Notes under the pieces: generated by a model
Seen by the model: the letters and a program-made list of their open reading frames with translations, nothing else
What the model was told of the DNA's origin: nothing
Databases searched by the model: none
From: Streptomyces sp. SCSIO 75703
Lineage (GTDB): Bacteria > Actinomycetota > Actinomycetes > Streptomycetales > Streptomycetaceae
DNA length: 64,000 nt
Assembly: GCF_036607905.1 (NCBI RefSeq)
Contig: NZ_CP144555.1
Location: 3,844,001 to 3,908,000 of the forward strand
Reading direction: 5' to 3'
Made by a program: the position numbers and the translations under genes
Shown: positions 53,676 through 64,000 of the stretch, piece by piece
Layout of the letters: each line of letters starts with the position of its first letter
Numbering within the stretch: the first letter of the stretch is position 1

Positions 53676-54502
53676 CTGGCGTACTCCTCCGCGATTTCTC
53701 GAATCAGAGCCAAGGACTCTTCGGGGTCGCGAGCGGAAGCCCGCAGACGCTCATACGTCGTGCGCGCGTTGTCTACCGCCGTCGCGGAGTCCGTCACGTG
53801 CCCCTGCCCCCTGCTCTCCGAGTACAGGACTGTTGCCCCGTCGTCTGGTGTAAGCAGGGTAAACGGTAGGGACGACGCGGGGGCACCCGCGTTGAAGCGA
53901 AGAACTTGAAGCGTGACGTGGGGGTTACCTGCGTCTGAGGCAAGGTGGCGGAGCTGGTCAGCCATGACAGCCCGGCCGCCTACCTCTGTTCGCAGCGTCG
54001 ATTCGTGCAAGATCACCCACAGCAGGGGCGGGGCGTCACGCTCCATGACCTCTCGACGGGCCAACCGCGCTTCAACTCGGGTCTTGATCTGGTCGTCAGT
54101 TTCGCGCGGGTGCGTGGCCCGGAACGTGGCTTCCGCGTAGGCCGGAGTCTGCAACATGCCCATGATCAGCGCGTTGGAGTAGTCCTCAACCCGGCTGGCC
54201 TGCTTCTCCAAGTTGATGTACGGCACGAACCAACCAGGGTGCCCGTGCTCGCTCACCCGGACCAGCAACCGGGCAAAGTAGCCGGACGTGTTGAAGAACC
54301 GGTCAGACCCTTCGGCGAAGTGCATCGACGGCAGTGCCTTGCCGTTCTTGACCTTGGATACGTACGGCTCCTTGTAGCCCGTGAAGTCGGCTAGCTCCCG
54401 CTGGGTGGCTCCCTTGTGGGCTAGAGCCGCTTCAACCTCACGCCCGAACCACTCAAGGCCATTCGCGGGCTCACCGTTCAGTTCGGGTGACGCTTCGGTC
54501 AT
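53672..54502 (-). CDS. XRE-family regulator with DUF5753 domain
   Basis: 276 residues starting at ATG 54502 behind GGGAG. Helix-turn-helix at residues 24-60 (EAALAHKGATQRELADFTGY, EPYVSKVKNGKALP); then the DUF5753 ligand-like domain (VEDYSNALIMGMLQTPAYAEA, EARLARREVMER, WVILHESTLRTEVGG). Coupled to a DUF397 gene. A perfect 9-bp palindrome lies just upstream, so autoregulation is likely. The alternative start ATG 54517 has GGAAAG but reads into the operator. Confidence 0.93.
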   Translation of the reverse strand: MTEASPELNGEPANGLEWFGREVEAALAHKGATQRELADFTGYKEPYVSKVKNGKALPSMHFAEGSDRFFNTSGYFARLLVRVSEHGHPGWFVPYINLEKQASRVEDYSNALIMGMLQTPAYAEATFRATHPRETDDQIKTRVEARLARREVMERDAPPLLWVILHESTLRTEVGGRAVMADQLRHLASDAGNPHVTLQVLRFNAGAPASSLPFTLLTPDDGATVLYSESRGQGHVTDSATAVDNARTTYERLRASARDPEESLALIREIAEEYAR

Positions 54503-54518
54503 CCGTTCAACTCCCATT

Positions 54519-54539
54519 CTTTCCAAGTGGCTTGGAAAG
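54519..54539. promoter_or_regulatory. Palindromic operator in the XRE / small-gene divergent gap
   Basis: CTTTCCAAG, TGG, CTTGGAAAG: a perfect 9-bp inverted repeat 17 bp upstream of the XRE start, in the 145-bp gap shared with the divergent gene at 54648. The symmetry and position fit an XRE dimer site. Confidence 0.75.
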
Positions 54540-54647
54540 CCTTCCGACCTGTTGAGCGTACGTCTCGCTGGTGATGCTGGGAGTACACAACGTAAGTACC
54601 CGCCCCGCATGAGGGGCGAACGACCAACGGCGTACGGAGTGGCAGGC

Positions 54648-54899
54648 ATGGCGACGGCAGGCAGGCAGCAGACGGCCACGGACAAGGTCAGAGACGCTGA
54701 GCGGGCGCGCGACGAGTGGCGCGACGCGCTCAGGGCGGCGGGGGTGCGACTGCCCTCCCTCGGGCTCGACGCCGCTTCGTGCGCCGGGCCTGCCCCGCTC
54801 GCGCTGATCGACTTGGGGCGCTGCAACGTGGCCACGGCCCGCGCGCTTACCGCTGCGCTCCGGTCGAACGAGGGCGAGCAGCAGGGGGCGGCGCGGTGA
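54648..54899 (+). CDS. Small hypothetical protein 1 of the RiPP-associated operon
   Basis: 83 residues starting at ATG 54648 with GGAGTGGCAGG before it. Charged helical N terminus (ATDKVRDAERARDEWRDALRAAG) and a leucine-rich C-terminal half (LIDLGRCNVATARALTAALRSN) with two cysteines. No domain recognised. Divergent from the XRE regulator across the operator; its stop overlaps the next start (GTGA), so it opens a coupled gene string leading towards the RiPP genes. Confidence 0.75.
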   Translation: MATAGRQQTATDKVRDAERARDEWRDALRAAGVRLPSLGLDAASCAGPAPLALIDLGRCNVATARALTAALRSNEGEQQGAAR

Positions 54900-55207
54900 G
54901 CCGGCGCGTGTTCCGCTACGTCCCGTTCACCATCGAGCAGGACGCGACGGCAGAGCCGGAGTACGAAGCGCGCTGCGTGTCCGGCGACGAATCCGAGTGC
55001 GGGGCCGCGTCCGGCACGCACAGTGACCCGGGGCCGGTCGAGGAGTGGCAGCGTCGGCACACGCAGGAGACCGGGCACCGGCGCTACCGCCGGAACTTCG
55101 GCGACTACGCGGTGATGCGGCCCCCGGCGGAACTGGCCGAACTGGCGAACTGGCCGAACTGGCGGGGGCGAACGGAGGCACGGTGTGATGTTCGCCCCGT
55201 CCGTTGA
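54896..55207 (+). CDS. DUF7848-like small protein
   Basis: 103 residues starting at GTG 54896, overlapping the previous stop by four bases. The motif RYVPFTIEQDATAEPEYEA, CVSGDESECGAASG and HTQETGHRRYRRN fits what I remember of DUF7848, a family common on streptomycete plasmids and integrative elements. Two cysteines and two histidines could hold a metal. The last 25 residues are Arg-rich and may not be conserved. Confidence 0.72.
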   Translation: MSRRVFRYVPFTIEQDATAEPEYEARCVSGDESECGAASGTHSDPGPVEEWQRRHTQETGHRRYRRNFGDYAVMRPPAELAELANWPNWRGRTEARCDVRPVR

Positions 55208-55583
55208 GCGCCCCTGGCGCGACGCGTGGCCCCTGGTCGCACAGGTCGGCGACGGTAACGCGTGGCTCACGGGGGCGTGTTGGCTGTTCTGCCGCCGTGA
55301 GGGCGTGGCCGTGCTGTGGGTCGGTTCGGTGACCACGCCCGGCGCGACCGGTGACGTGTATGCCTGTGGCCCCTGCCTTGCGGAGCTTGACCACATGGTG
55401 CGCGTCCAGGCGCACGACCGGGACGGGCACGGCGACCGCGCCGCGCAGTCCGCCACCCTCGCCGTTCCCGCCCACGTGCCCCCGCCGCGTGCCCTGCCCG
55501 CGGCTGGTTCCGGCGGCCGTCACCGGGCACCCCGCCGGGGCCGTGACCTGTACGCCGCGGCCCTGCCGGTGGGGGCGCGATGA
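55185..55583 (+). CDS. Small hypothetical protein 3, cysteine-containing
   Basis: 132 residues from GTG 55185 (ATG 55188 is equally possible), six bases after GGAGG and overlapping the DUF7848-like gene. Contains ACWLFCRREG and YACGPCLAELDHM, two Cys pairs about 30 residues apart as in a zinc ribbon. The C-terminal third is Arg/Pro-rich. No family recognised; the start of the next ORF overlaps its stop. Confidence 0.7.
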   Translation: MMFAPSVERPWRDAWPLVAQVGDGNAWLTGACWLFCRREGVAVLWVGSVTTPGATGDVYACGPCLAELDHMVRVQAHDRDGHGDRAAQSATLAVPAHVPPPRALPAAGSGGRHRAPRRGRDLYAAALPVGAR

Positions 55584-55672
55584 CCAAGACCAAGACGTGT
55601 GAGCACCGGCAGACCGAGAAGCGCGACGGCAAGATCTGCTGCCGGGACTGCAAACGACAGATCTACCTGTGA
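55580..55672 (+). CDS. 30-residue cysteine-rich mini-protein
   Basis: ATG 55580 to TGA 55672; the ATGA overlaps the previous stop, and GGGGGCG precedes it. Translation MTKTKTCEHRQTEKRDGKIC followed by CRDCKRQIYL. It has C-x-H spacing then CC-x2-C, a plausible single zinc knuckle, and a strongly basic charge. Coupling and codon use argue that it is translated. Could serve as a tiny DNA- or RNA-binding factor. Confidence 0.6.
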   Translation: MTKTKTCEHRQTEKRDGKICCRDCKRQIYL

Positions 55673-55681
55673 AGACTCCGC

Positions 55682-55736
55682 CCCCTGCCGGGGATGACCT
55701 GTCAACCGGTTCTCCCACACCAACCCCCGGCAGGGG
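55682..55736 (+). promoter_or_regulatory. 12-bp perfect inverted repeat in the leader of the RiPP precursor
   Basis: CCCCTGCCGGGG (55682-55693) pairs with CCCCGGCAGGGG (55725-55736); loop of 31 bases. It lies between the mini-protein stop and the precursor start and could end the small-gene transcript or shape the precursor leader. Confidence 0.6.
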
Positions 55737-55851
55737 AGCGGGCACCACCCCCGCCCCGGTTGGATCACCGCCCGCAACCCTTGGACAGGTCGAGCGCCGA
55801 CCGGGGCGGGTCCTGCACCACAGCCACCTACGAAGCGACCAAGGAGGAGAC

Positions 55852-56124
55852 TTGCAAACGAGCCTCGCAGGTACGGAGACCACCGCACCGGCCCCGTGGG
55901 GGCTGCGCCGTATGGCTCCGCTGCGCAACGGTTCCCCCTCGCCCTGGCGGTACGCGGGCATCGACCCGGCCACGCAGACCGGCCGATGGGTCGGGGAGGA
56001 CGGAACGATGACGCCGGCCGAACTCGGCAAGCACGGAACGAGCGTGAACACCTACCCGCCCACGCAGGTCGGGAAGGACGGCAAGGTAGACAGCGACTCC
56101 GGCCACGACGCGACACAGGACTAG
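55852..56124 (+). CDS. tgmA: Graspetide-type RiPP precursor peptide
   Basis: 90 residues from TTG 55852, three bases after AAGGAGGAG, the best ribosome site in the region; the frame is open further upstream but has no such site. The leader carries APWGLRRM (residues 14-21), a motif I associate with ATP-grasp-target peptides. The C-terminal core (residues 59-90) is rich in Thr/Ser/Lys donors (Thr63, Ser64, Thr67, Thr71, Lys75, Lys78) followed by acidic acceptors (Asp76, 80, 82, 86, 90), as expected for side-chain ester or amide macrocycles. Asp76-Gly77 is a candidate aspartimide site for the methyltransferase. Immediately upstream of tgmB. Confidence 0.85.
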   Translation: MQTSLAGTETTAPAPWGLRRMAPLRNGSPSPWRYAGIDPATQTGRWVGEDGTMTPAELGKHGTSVNTYPPTQVGKDGKVDSDSGHDATQD

Positions 56125-56134
56125 GGGCAGCGCC

Positions 56135-57094
56135 ATGGACGGACGCCCGGTGCTGGTCTGCACGGAGTTCGAGGACGCAACCGCTGATCTGGTCATCGCG
56201 GAACTGAACCGGCGCCGGGTGCCCGTCCTCCGGTTCGACCCGGGGCGCGACTTTCCGGCGCCCGTGGTGCTCGCCGCGCGCGCCGGGGCGGACGGTTGGG
56301 GCGGGCGGCTGACGGTCGGGGAACGTACGGCCGACCTGTCCGCCGTGCGCGCCCTGTACCACCGTCGGCCGAGTCCCTACCCGACGGGTAGCGGCGAGCA
56401 GGCGGCCCGGTTCGCCGCGCAGGAGAACCGGCGCGGCCTGGGCGGCGTGCTGGGCGCGCTGCCGGGGTGCCTGTACCTGAGCCACCCGCAGGCCATCGCG
56501 CGGGCGGAGTACAAGCCCGCGCAGCTCGACGCGGCGACCCGGGCAGGGCTCACGGTCCCGGCCACCCTGATCACGAACGACTCGGGGGAGGCCAAGGCGT
56601 TCTGCGCCGCACAGCCGACCATCTACAAGCCGTTGCACGCGGCGGCGTACGAGGTCGAGGGCGAGCCCGCCGGAATCTGGGCCGCCCCGGTCGAGGCGGG
56701 CGAGAGCGACGGCGCGGTGAGCCACAGCGCGCACCTGTTCCAAGCACAGGTGCCCAAGGTGGCGGACGTGCGCGCGGTCGTCGTCGGCGAGCAGGTGTTC
56801 AGCGCCCGGATCACCGCGCCGCCTGGGGTCGTGGACTGGAGAGCCGAGTACCAGAGCCTCACCTATGAGCCGGTCGCCTGCCCGGAGGAGATACGCGGGG
56901 CGCTGGCGCGGTTCCTCGCCACCTTCGGGCTGAACTTCGGCGCCTTCGACTTCGCCGTGACCGCGGACGGCGCATGGTGGTTTCTGGAGTGCAACCCCAA
57001 CGGCCAATGGGCGTGGCTCGAAGACGCGGCCGGACTGCCGATCACACACGCAATCGCAGACCTGTTGGAGAACGGAGCGAGTCAGCATGAGTGA
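56135..57094 (+). CDS. tgmB: ATP-grasp RiPP ligase (graspetide macrocyclase)
   Basis: 319 residues starting at ATG 56135 behind AGGGG. ATP-grasp enzyme that phosphorylates Asp/Glu side chains of the precursor and joins them to Ser/Thr/Lys. Segments: [68 protein letters not shown], and the Mg-ATP site [14 protein letters not shown] near the C terminus, which is typical of TgmB-type maturases. Overlaps the methyltransferase start by eight bases. Confidence 0.92.
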   Translation: MDGRPVLVCTEFEDATADLVIAELNRRRVPVLRFDPGRDFPAPVVLAARAGADGWGGRLTVGERTADLSAVRALYHRRPSPYPTGSGEQAARFAAQENRRGLGGVLGALPGCLYLSHPQAIARAEYKPAQLDAATRAGLTVPATLITNDSGEAKAFCAAQPTIYKPLHAAAYEVEGEPAGIWAAPVEAGESDGAVSHSAHLFQAQVPKVADVRAVVVGEQVFSARITAPPGVVDWRAEYQSLTYEPVACPEEIRGALARFLATFGLNFGAFDFAVTADGAWWFLECNPNGQWAWLEDAAGLPITHAIADLLENGASQHE

Positions 57095-58208
57095 ACCCCT
57101 GCCGTCGGAACACCTACGGGCCGACCTCGCGCGGCGCCTGTCCAAGACCGGTGCCTTGCACAGCCCGGAATGGGGGGCGGCCGTCATGTCGGTGCCCCGC
57201 GAGGCGTTCCTCGCGCGCGGCTGGTTCGAGTACGAAGACGGCGGCTGGCACCGGCCCGCGGCCGGAGACTCCGCGGAAGGACTCGCGCGGATCTACGAAG
57301 ACGACACCCTTGTGACGCAGGTGGCCGGGGGCGTCTTCCCCGACCAGGTCGAGGGGCGCATCGCGGCGGCCCCCTCGTCGTCGTCCACCCTGCCGAGTCT
57401 GGTCGTGCGGATGCTCGAAGAGCTGCGGGCGACCGAGGGGACGCGCGTTCTGGAGATCGGCACGGGCACGGGCTACTCAACCGCGCTGCTCTGCCATGTC
57501 GTCGGCGAGGACAACGTGACCACGGTCGAGGTCGACGCCGAGGTGTCCACCCGTGCCGGAATCGCGCTCGCGGGCGCCGGGTACTGGCCTGCCCGTGTGG
57601 TCGGTGACGGACTGGCGGGCTACAAAGAGGGCAGCCCGTATGACCGCGTGATCGCCACGTGCGGCGTGCACACCGTGCCGGCTGACTGGCTCGCGCAGAC
57701 ACGCCCCGGCGGTGAGGTCCTGGTGACGGTCGGCGGATGGATGCACGCATCCGAACTGGTGCGGCTCACGGTCTCCGACGACGGCACGGCCAGCGGCCCG
57801 GTTCTCGGCGGACAGGTCTCGTTCATGCTGGCCCGTCCGCACCTTCCGCCCCCGCTGGGCATTCTGCCGAACCTCAGCGAGGGCGACGCGGTGCCCGCCG
57901 AACTGGGCGCGGATGCGCTCGACGACTGGACCGCCCGGTTCGTCGCGCAGTTCGCCGCGCCGCGCGCACAGCGGCTCACACTGGAACGCGACGGCCGGAC
58001 GGAACACGTCGTGATCGACGTGGACGCCAAGGCGTGGGCGGTCGCCTTCCAAGACGGCGGCCGGTGGATGGTCCGGCAGGGCGGCACGGCGCGTCTGTGG
58101 GACGAGATCACCGAGCGTGTCACGCAGTGGCAGGCGGACGGGCGCCCGCCTGCCGACCGTATGCGGCTGCACGTCGGCCCCGACGGACAACGCCTCACCT
58201 GGGCGTGA
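57087..58208 (+). CDS. tgmC: PIMT-like O-methyltransferase of the RiPP cluster
   Basis: 373 residues starting at ATG 57087. The core resembles protein-L-isoaspartate O-methyltransferase: [15 protein letters not shown], the SAM loop [48 protein letters not shown]. It has an extra C-terminal domain of about 140 residues relative to housekeeping PIMT. In characterised graspetide systems such a partner methylates an Asp, which then collapses to an aspartimide. Coupled to tgmB and closed by a hairpin at 58233-58270. Confidence 0.9.
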   Translation: MSEPLPSEHLRADLARRLSKTGALHSPEWGAAVMSVPREAFLARGWFEYEDGGWHRPAAGDSAEGLARIYEDDTLVTQVAGGVFPDQVEGRIAAAPSSSSTLPSLVVRMLEELRATEGTRVLEIGTGTGYSTALLCHVVGEDNVTTVEVDAEVSTRAGIALAGAGYWPARVVGDGLAGYKEGSPYDRVIATCGVHTVPADWLAQTRPGGEVLVTVGGWMHASELVRLTVSDDGTASGPVLGGQVSFMLARPHLPPPLGILPNLSEGDAVPAELGADALDDWTARFVAQFAAPRAQRLTLERDGRTEHVVIDVDAKAWAVAFQDGGRWMVRQGGTARLWDEITERVTQWQADGRPPADRMRLHVGPDGQRLTWA

Positions 58209-58232
58209 CTGCGGGCTGACAGCCTCGATGCC

Positions 58233-58270
58233 GCCCCGTCCGTCGTTCCCCCGTGGCGGACGGGCGGGGC
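58233..58270. terminator. Terminator after the RiPP genes
   Basis: GCCCCGTCCG (58233-58242) pairs with CGGGCGGGGC (58261-58270) with one G-U pair; followed by TTCCTC. The GntR remnant converges on it. Confidence 0.65.
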
Positions 58271-58274
58271 TTCC

Positions 58275-58564
58275 TCACGCGCTCGGGGTGGACTCTTCGG
58301 GCGCCGGCTCGGGCTTCTGCTCGGCCACGTACGTACCGCGCCCCGACGCCGCGTATACGAGTCCTTCCTCGGTGAGCACGGCAATCGCCCGGCGACGGTC
58401 GGGCGGGACAGGCCGTAGTCGTCGGCGAGGGCGTTCTCGCTGGGCATGGCGCGGTTGGGTTTCCCGTCGCCGCGCCTTACGCGTGCGCGCAAGATCCCCG
58501 CGAGCTGCTGAAACGGCGCCTCTGGCGCGTCGCGCTCCACCTGGTCATCCGGCCCGTACTCCAT
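58275..58564 (-). pseudogene. Small GntR-family regulator disrupted by a one-base deletion
   Basis: From ATG 58564 the frame reads MEYGPDDQVERDAPEAPFQQ, then LAGILRARVRRGDGKP and ALADDYGLSRPTV, a GntR winged helix. After that it goes out of frame near 58391-58396. In the next frame the expected continuation appears: RAIAVLTEEGLVYAASGRGTY, VAEQKPEPAPEE, ending at a TGA at 58277-58275. Restoring one base (a C giving TVRRAIAVL) would give an intact 96-residue protein. So either a recent deletion or a sequencing error. Small GntR proteins of this form are common on Streptomyces integrative elements. Confidence 0.8.
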
Positions 58565-58746
58565 GGGCCGACGGTATCCGGCCGACTGCCCCCTGACACC
58601 CCCTGACAGGCTCATGCAGCCCTTTATGGGCTTTTACGGGTGGGTCTAGGTCGGCCCACAAGAAAGCCCCGGCAACAACGCTCGTGATCAATACAGCTAG
58701 GTCGTCACCGGGGCGGAGTGCCCATCAGCTAATAGGGGCTGACGAA

Positions 58747-58846
58747 ATGGCCGACCTTCTCGCGCGCGCCCGCCTGCCCCGACTGCGCGCCCCACCTCGC
58801 CCCCGGCCCGCTCCCCGCGGAGACCGCCCCGCCTCGGCGCGGCTGA
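58747..58846 (+). pseudogene. Possible frameshifted mini-ORF with CxxC
   Basis: ATG 58747 behind AGGGGCT reads MADLLARA; one frame later the sequence reads ACPDCAPHLAPGPLPAETAP and stops at 58844-58846. The 100-nt length is one base over a clean frame, so removal of one base would give a 32-residue protein. A terminator-like hairpin follows. Low certainty. The flanking gap 58565-58927 also holds an AT-richer stretch with a GCCCCGG/CCGGGGC pair (58666-58714), but nothing else I can name. Confidence 0.3.
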
Positions 58847-58863
58847 CTCTCTGCCGACCCCCT

Positions 58864-58891
58864 GCCCCGTCCGGACGCTTCCGGGCGGGGC
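58864..58891 (+). terminator. Hairpin after the mini-ORF
   Basis: GCCCCGTCCGG (58864-58874) pairs with CCGGGCGGGGC (58881-58891) over a six-base loop, then TTCGTCG. Same arm sequence as the terminator at 58233-58270. Confidence 0.65.
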
Positions 58892-58927
58892 TTCGTCGTC
58901 CCTGGGACGTGGCGGGCCGGTCGGCAC

Positions 58928-59435
58928 CTACGCGGCGGAGAGCGGGGCGGCCTGCTGGTCGACGGTGCCGTCGACTTCGCGGCGCGGTCCGGCGAGGGTT
59001 TCGCGTAGGCCGGGCTTGATGGCGTCGAGGTTGAGGCGGGCGTGCAGTGCCGCGCTCTGCTCGGTGGGCAGGCGGTCGGCGAGCGCGCGCTCGACCGTGT
59101 GCACGACGCGCGCCGGGTCGGGCTCGGTGAACTCGGCGCCCGCGAGGCCCTGCGGCTTGGTGTGCCGGGCGACGAGGTAGGCCGGCAGTTCGGCGCGCAG
59201 CGCATACAGGGTGTCGGCGTCGGCGCCCTCGATCACGTCGGGCACGGTGCGGCCGGCGTCGAGCAGGGCGCGGGCGCGGCCCATGCGCGGGCCTGCCGGG
59301 TCTCGGCGAGCAGTTGCTCGGCCGTGCCCCCTGTCGGGGCGGTGGCGCGGTCGGCGACGGTGCGCACCAGGGCGGCGGCCTGGTTGGCGCGGGCCTCGAT
59401 GCGGTCGAGGTCGGCGCCGTCCTCCTCGTGGGCGG
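58928..59435 (-). pseudogene. Truncated and frameshifted plasmid-type hypothetical gene
   Basis: Two frames together spell one protein. The upstream part reads RIEARANQAAALVRTVADRA and LLAETRQARA; after a one-base shift near 59281-59285 the other frame continues MGRARALLDAGRTVPDVIEG, LYALRAELPAYLVARHTKP and VVHTVERALADRLPTEQSAA to the stop at 58928. The 5' end is cut off where the duplicated propeller segment begins. The style matches hypothetical proteins on streptomycete conjugative elements. Not functional as it stands. Confidence 0.65.
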
Positions 59436-59815
59436 CCTCGCCGCCCCGGCCGCCGCGGACGGGGTGGACGGCGACGCCGGGTTCACGATCCGGGACCCGC
59501 GCATCACCGAGTCCAGTGGCCTCGCCGCCTCCCGCCTCCACCCCGGGGTCTACTGGACCCACAACGACAGCGGCGACGGGCCCTACCTCTACGCGGTGGA
59601 CGGTTCCACCGGCGAGACGGTCGCCACGCTCACCCTGTCCGGCATCGGCTCGCCCCGGGACGTGGAGGCGATCTCCATCGGCCCGGGTGACCGGATCTTC
59701 GTCGGCGACATCGGGGACAACCTCGGCGGCACCTGGCCGCACGTGTGGATCTACGAACTGCCGGAGCCGAAGGAGCTGAGGGACCAGACGGTCCGGGCCA
59801 CGCAGTACGTCGTCA
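59436..59815 (+). pseudogene. 380-bp exact internal copy of the secreted propeller gene (repeat copy B)
   Basis: Identical over 380 bp to 52279-52658. It lacks the start codon, signal peptide and everything after codon 142. The left junction falls in a truncated plasmid-type gene with 16 bp of local match (GTCCTCCTCGTGGGCG). The right junction after CGTCGTCA joins DUF397-like sequence. Perfect identity implies a recent event or continuing gene conversion. Confidence 0.9.
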
Positions 59816-59989
59816 GGCCCTTTTGGAAGGTCTTCCTACTCCGCGCAAATGGGCGAGTGCGTCGAGGTCGCCCACACGGTTTCCGGCCGCCGGGTCGTCC
59901 GGGACAGCAAACGGGAGGACGGTCCCGTGCTCAGCGTCTCCCGTGACGGCTGGGGGGCCTTTCTGCGGCAGTTCGCCCAGGCACCGTGA
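59816..59989 (+). pseudogene. 5'-truncated DUF397 gene
   Basis: The frame with codons from 59816 reads FGRSSYSAQMGECVEVAHTV, then RRVVRDSKREDGPVLSVS and DGWGAFLRQFAQAP before TGA 59987-59989, a clear DUF397 protein. There is no start codon before the duplicated block, so the N terminus has been replaced by propeller-gene sequence. It ends ten bases before a strong terminator shared with serC. Confidence 0.75.
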
Positions 59990-59997
59990 GCGGACGG

Positions 59998-60035
59998 CGA
60001 AGGGCGCCCGGCGAAACCCCGCCGGGCGCCCTTCG
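59998..60035. terminator. Bidirectional terminator between the island and serC
   Basis: CGAAGGGCGCCCGGC (59998-60012) pairs perfectly with GCCGGGCGCCCTTCG (60021-60035) around GAAACCCC. Confidence 0.85.
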
Positions 60036-60046
60036 TCGGTCGTCGG

Positions 60047-64000
<3,954 letters not shown>

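Larger units (their letters stand above)
53213..59989. mobile_element. Variable island with remnants of an integrative or plasmid-like element
   Basis: From the end of the propeller gene to the end of the DUF397 remnant the genes are typical of accessory DNA: XRE/DUF397 regulators, tiny coupled ORFs, a RiPP cluster, a small GntR, and decayed plasmid-like genes. Parts (for example 53.5-54.6 kb and 58.6-58.75 kb) are visibly less GC-rich than the surroundings. A 380-bp direct repeat brackets it. No integrase, relaxase or tra gene is left, so mobility is probably lost. Boundaries are approximate. Confidence 0.5.

Noticed and set aside
58643..58660. GGGTCTAGGTCGG as a third DasR site
   Set aside because: Only one half fits the consensus, and it lies in decayed island DNA away from an intact start.
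52232..59815. Simple att-site integration with the 380-bp repeat as attL/attR
   Set aside because: The left copy sits within an intact gene and the right copy lacks both gene ends, which a single site-specific crossover would not give. No integrase is present.

Overview
The window is a very GC-rich actinobacterial chromosome segment, almost certainly Streptomyces. Evidence: high G+C with GTG and TTG starts, nagKA with DasR-type operators, tandem CIRCE boxes at a solitary groEL, a futalosine-pathway mqnB-mqnD pair, XRE/DUF397 pairs and several Streptomyces-typical small DUF proteins. The gene order agrees with what I remember of the S. coelicolor core around SCO4283-SCO4340 and then serC; this is recollection, not a search.

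Layout: 1-5.1 kb holds amino-sugar genes (a PfkB kinase, nagA, nagK, divergent sugar-binding lipoprotein) around DasR-like sites. 5.1-9.7 kb holds otsB, otsA and a glucosyl-3-phosphoglycerate synthase. 9.8-11.6 kb is a SAM-I riboswitch followed by thrC and cysO. 12-14.2 kb holds a cold-shock gene and CIRCE-controlled groEL. 14.5-15.6 kb is an old-yellow-enzyme gene. 15.6-19.7 kb is an rpiR-murQ-PTS EIIBC operon for muropeptide sugar recovery. 20-25 kb has small DUFs, a DinB-GNAT fusion, an HD protein, a 28-bp tandem repeat, cutC with its own DasR-like site and a HelD/HelR-like helicase. 25.9-30.6 kb has an XPB-type helicase and a helicase-associated protein. 30.8-52.1 kb is mostly housekeeping: a membrane protein, HAD hydrolase, cold-shock protein, mqnD/mqnB, two MFS transporters, DUF3027, a sacsin-like ATPase, a CtpE-like P-type ATPase, an NCS2 purine permease, MarR, a 2'-5' RNA ligase-like phosphodiesterase, an aldo/keto reductase and an SGNH hydrolase. 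60.0-64 kb holds serC and a large FAD/Fe-S oxidoreductase that runs off the end.

The unusual part is 53.2-60.0 kb. It looks like acquired DNA. It contains an XRE/DUF397 regulator pair with a perfect palindromic operator, four tiny coupled genes (one of 30 codons), and a compact three-gene RiPP cluster: a 90-residue precursor, an ATP-grasp ligase and a PIMT-like methyltransferase. That set is the signature of a graspetide (omega-ester peptide) further converted to an aspartimide. After the cluster come a GntR regulator with a one-base frameshift, a degenerate mini-ORF and a truncated, frameshifted plasmid-like gene. Then comes a 380-bp exact internal copy of the gene at 52.2-53.2 kb, joined to a 5'-truncated DUF397 gene. 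The graspetide locus and the duplication that brackets it are the best candidates for something undescribed.
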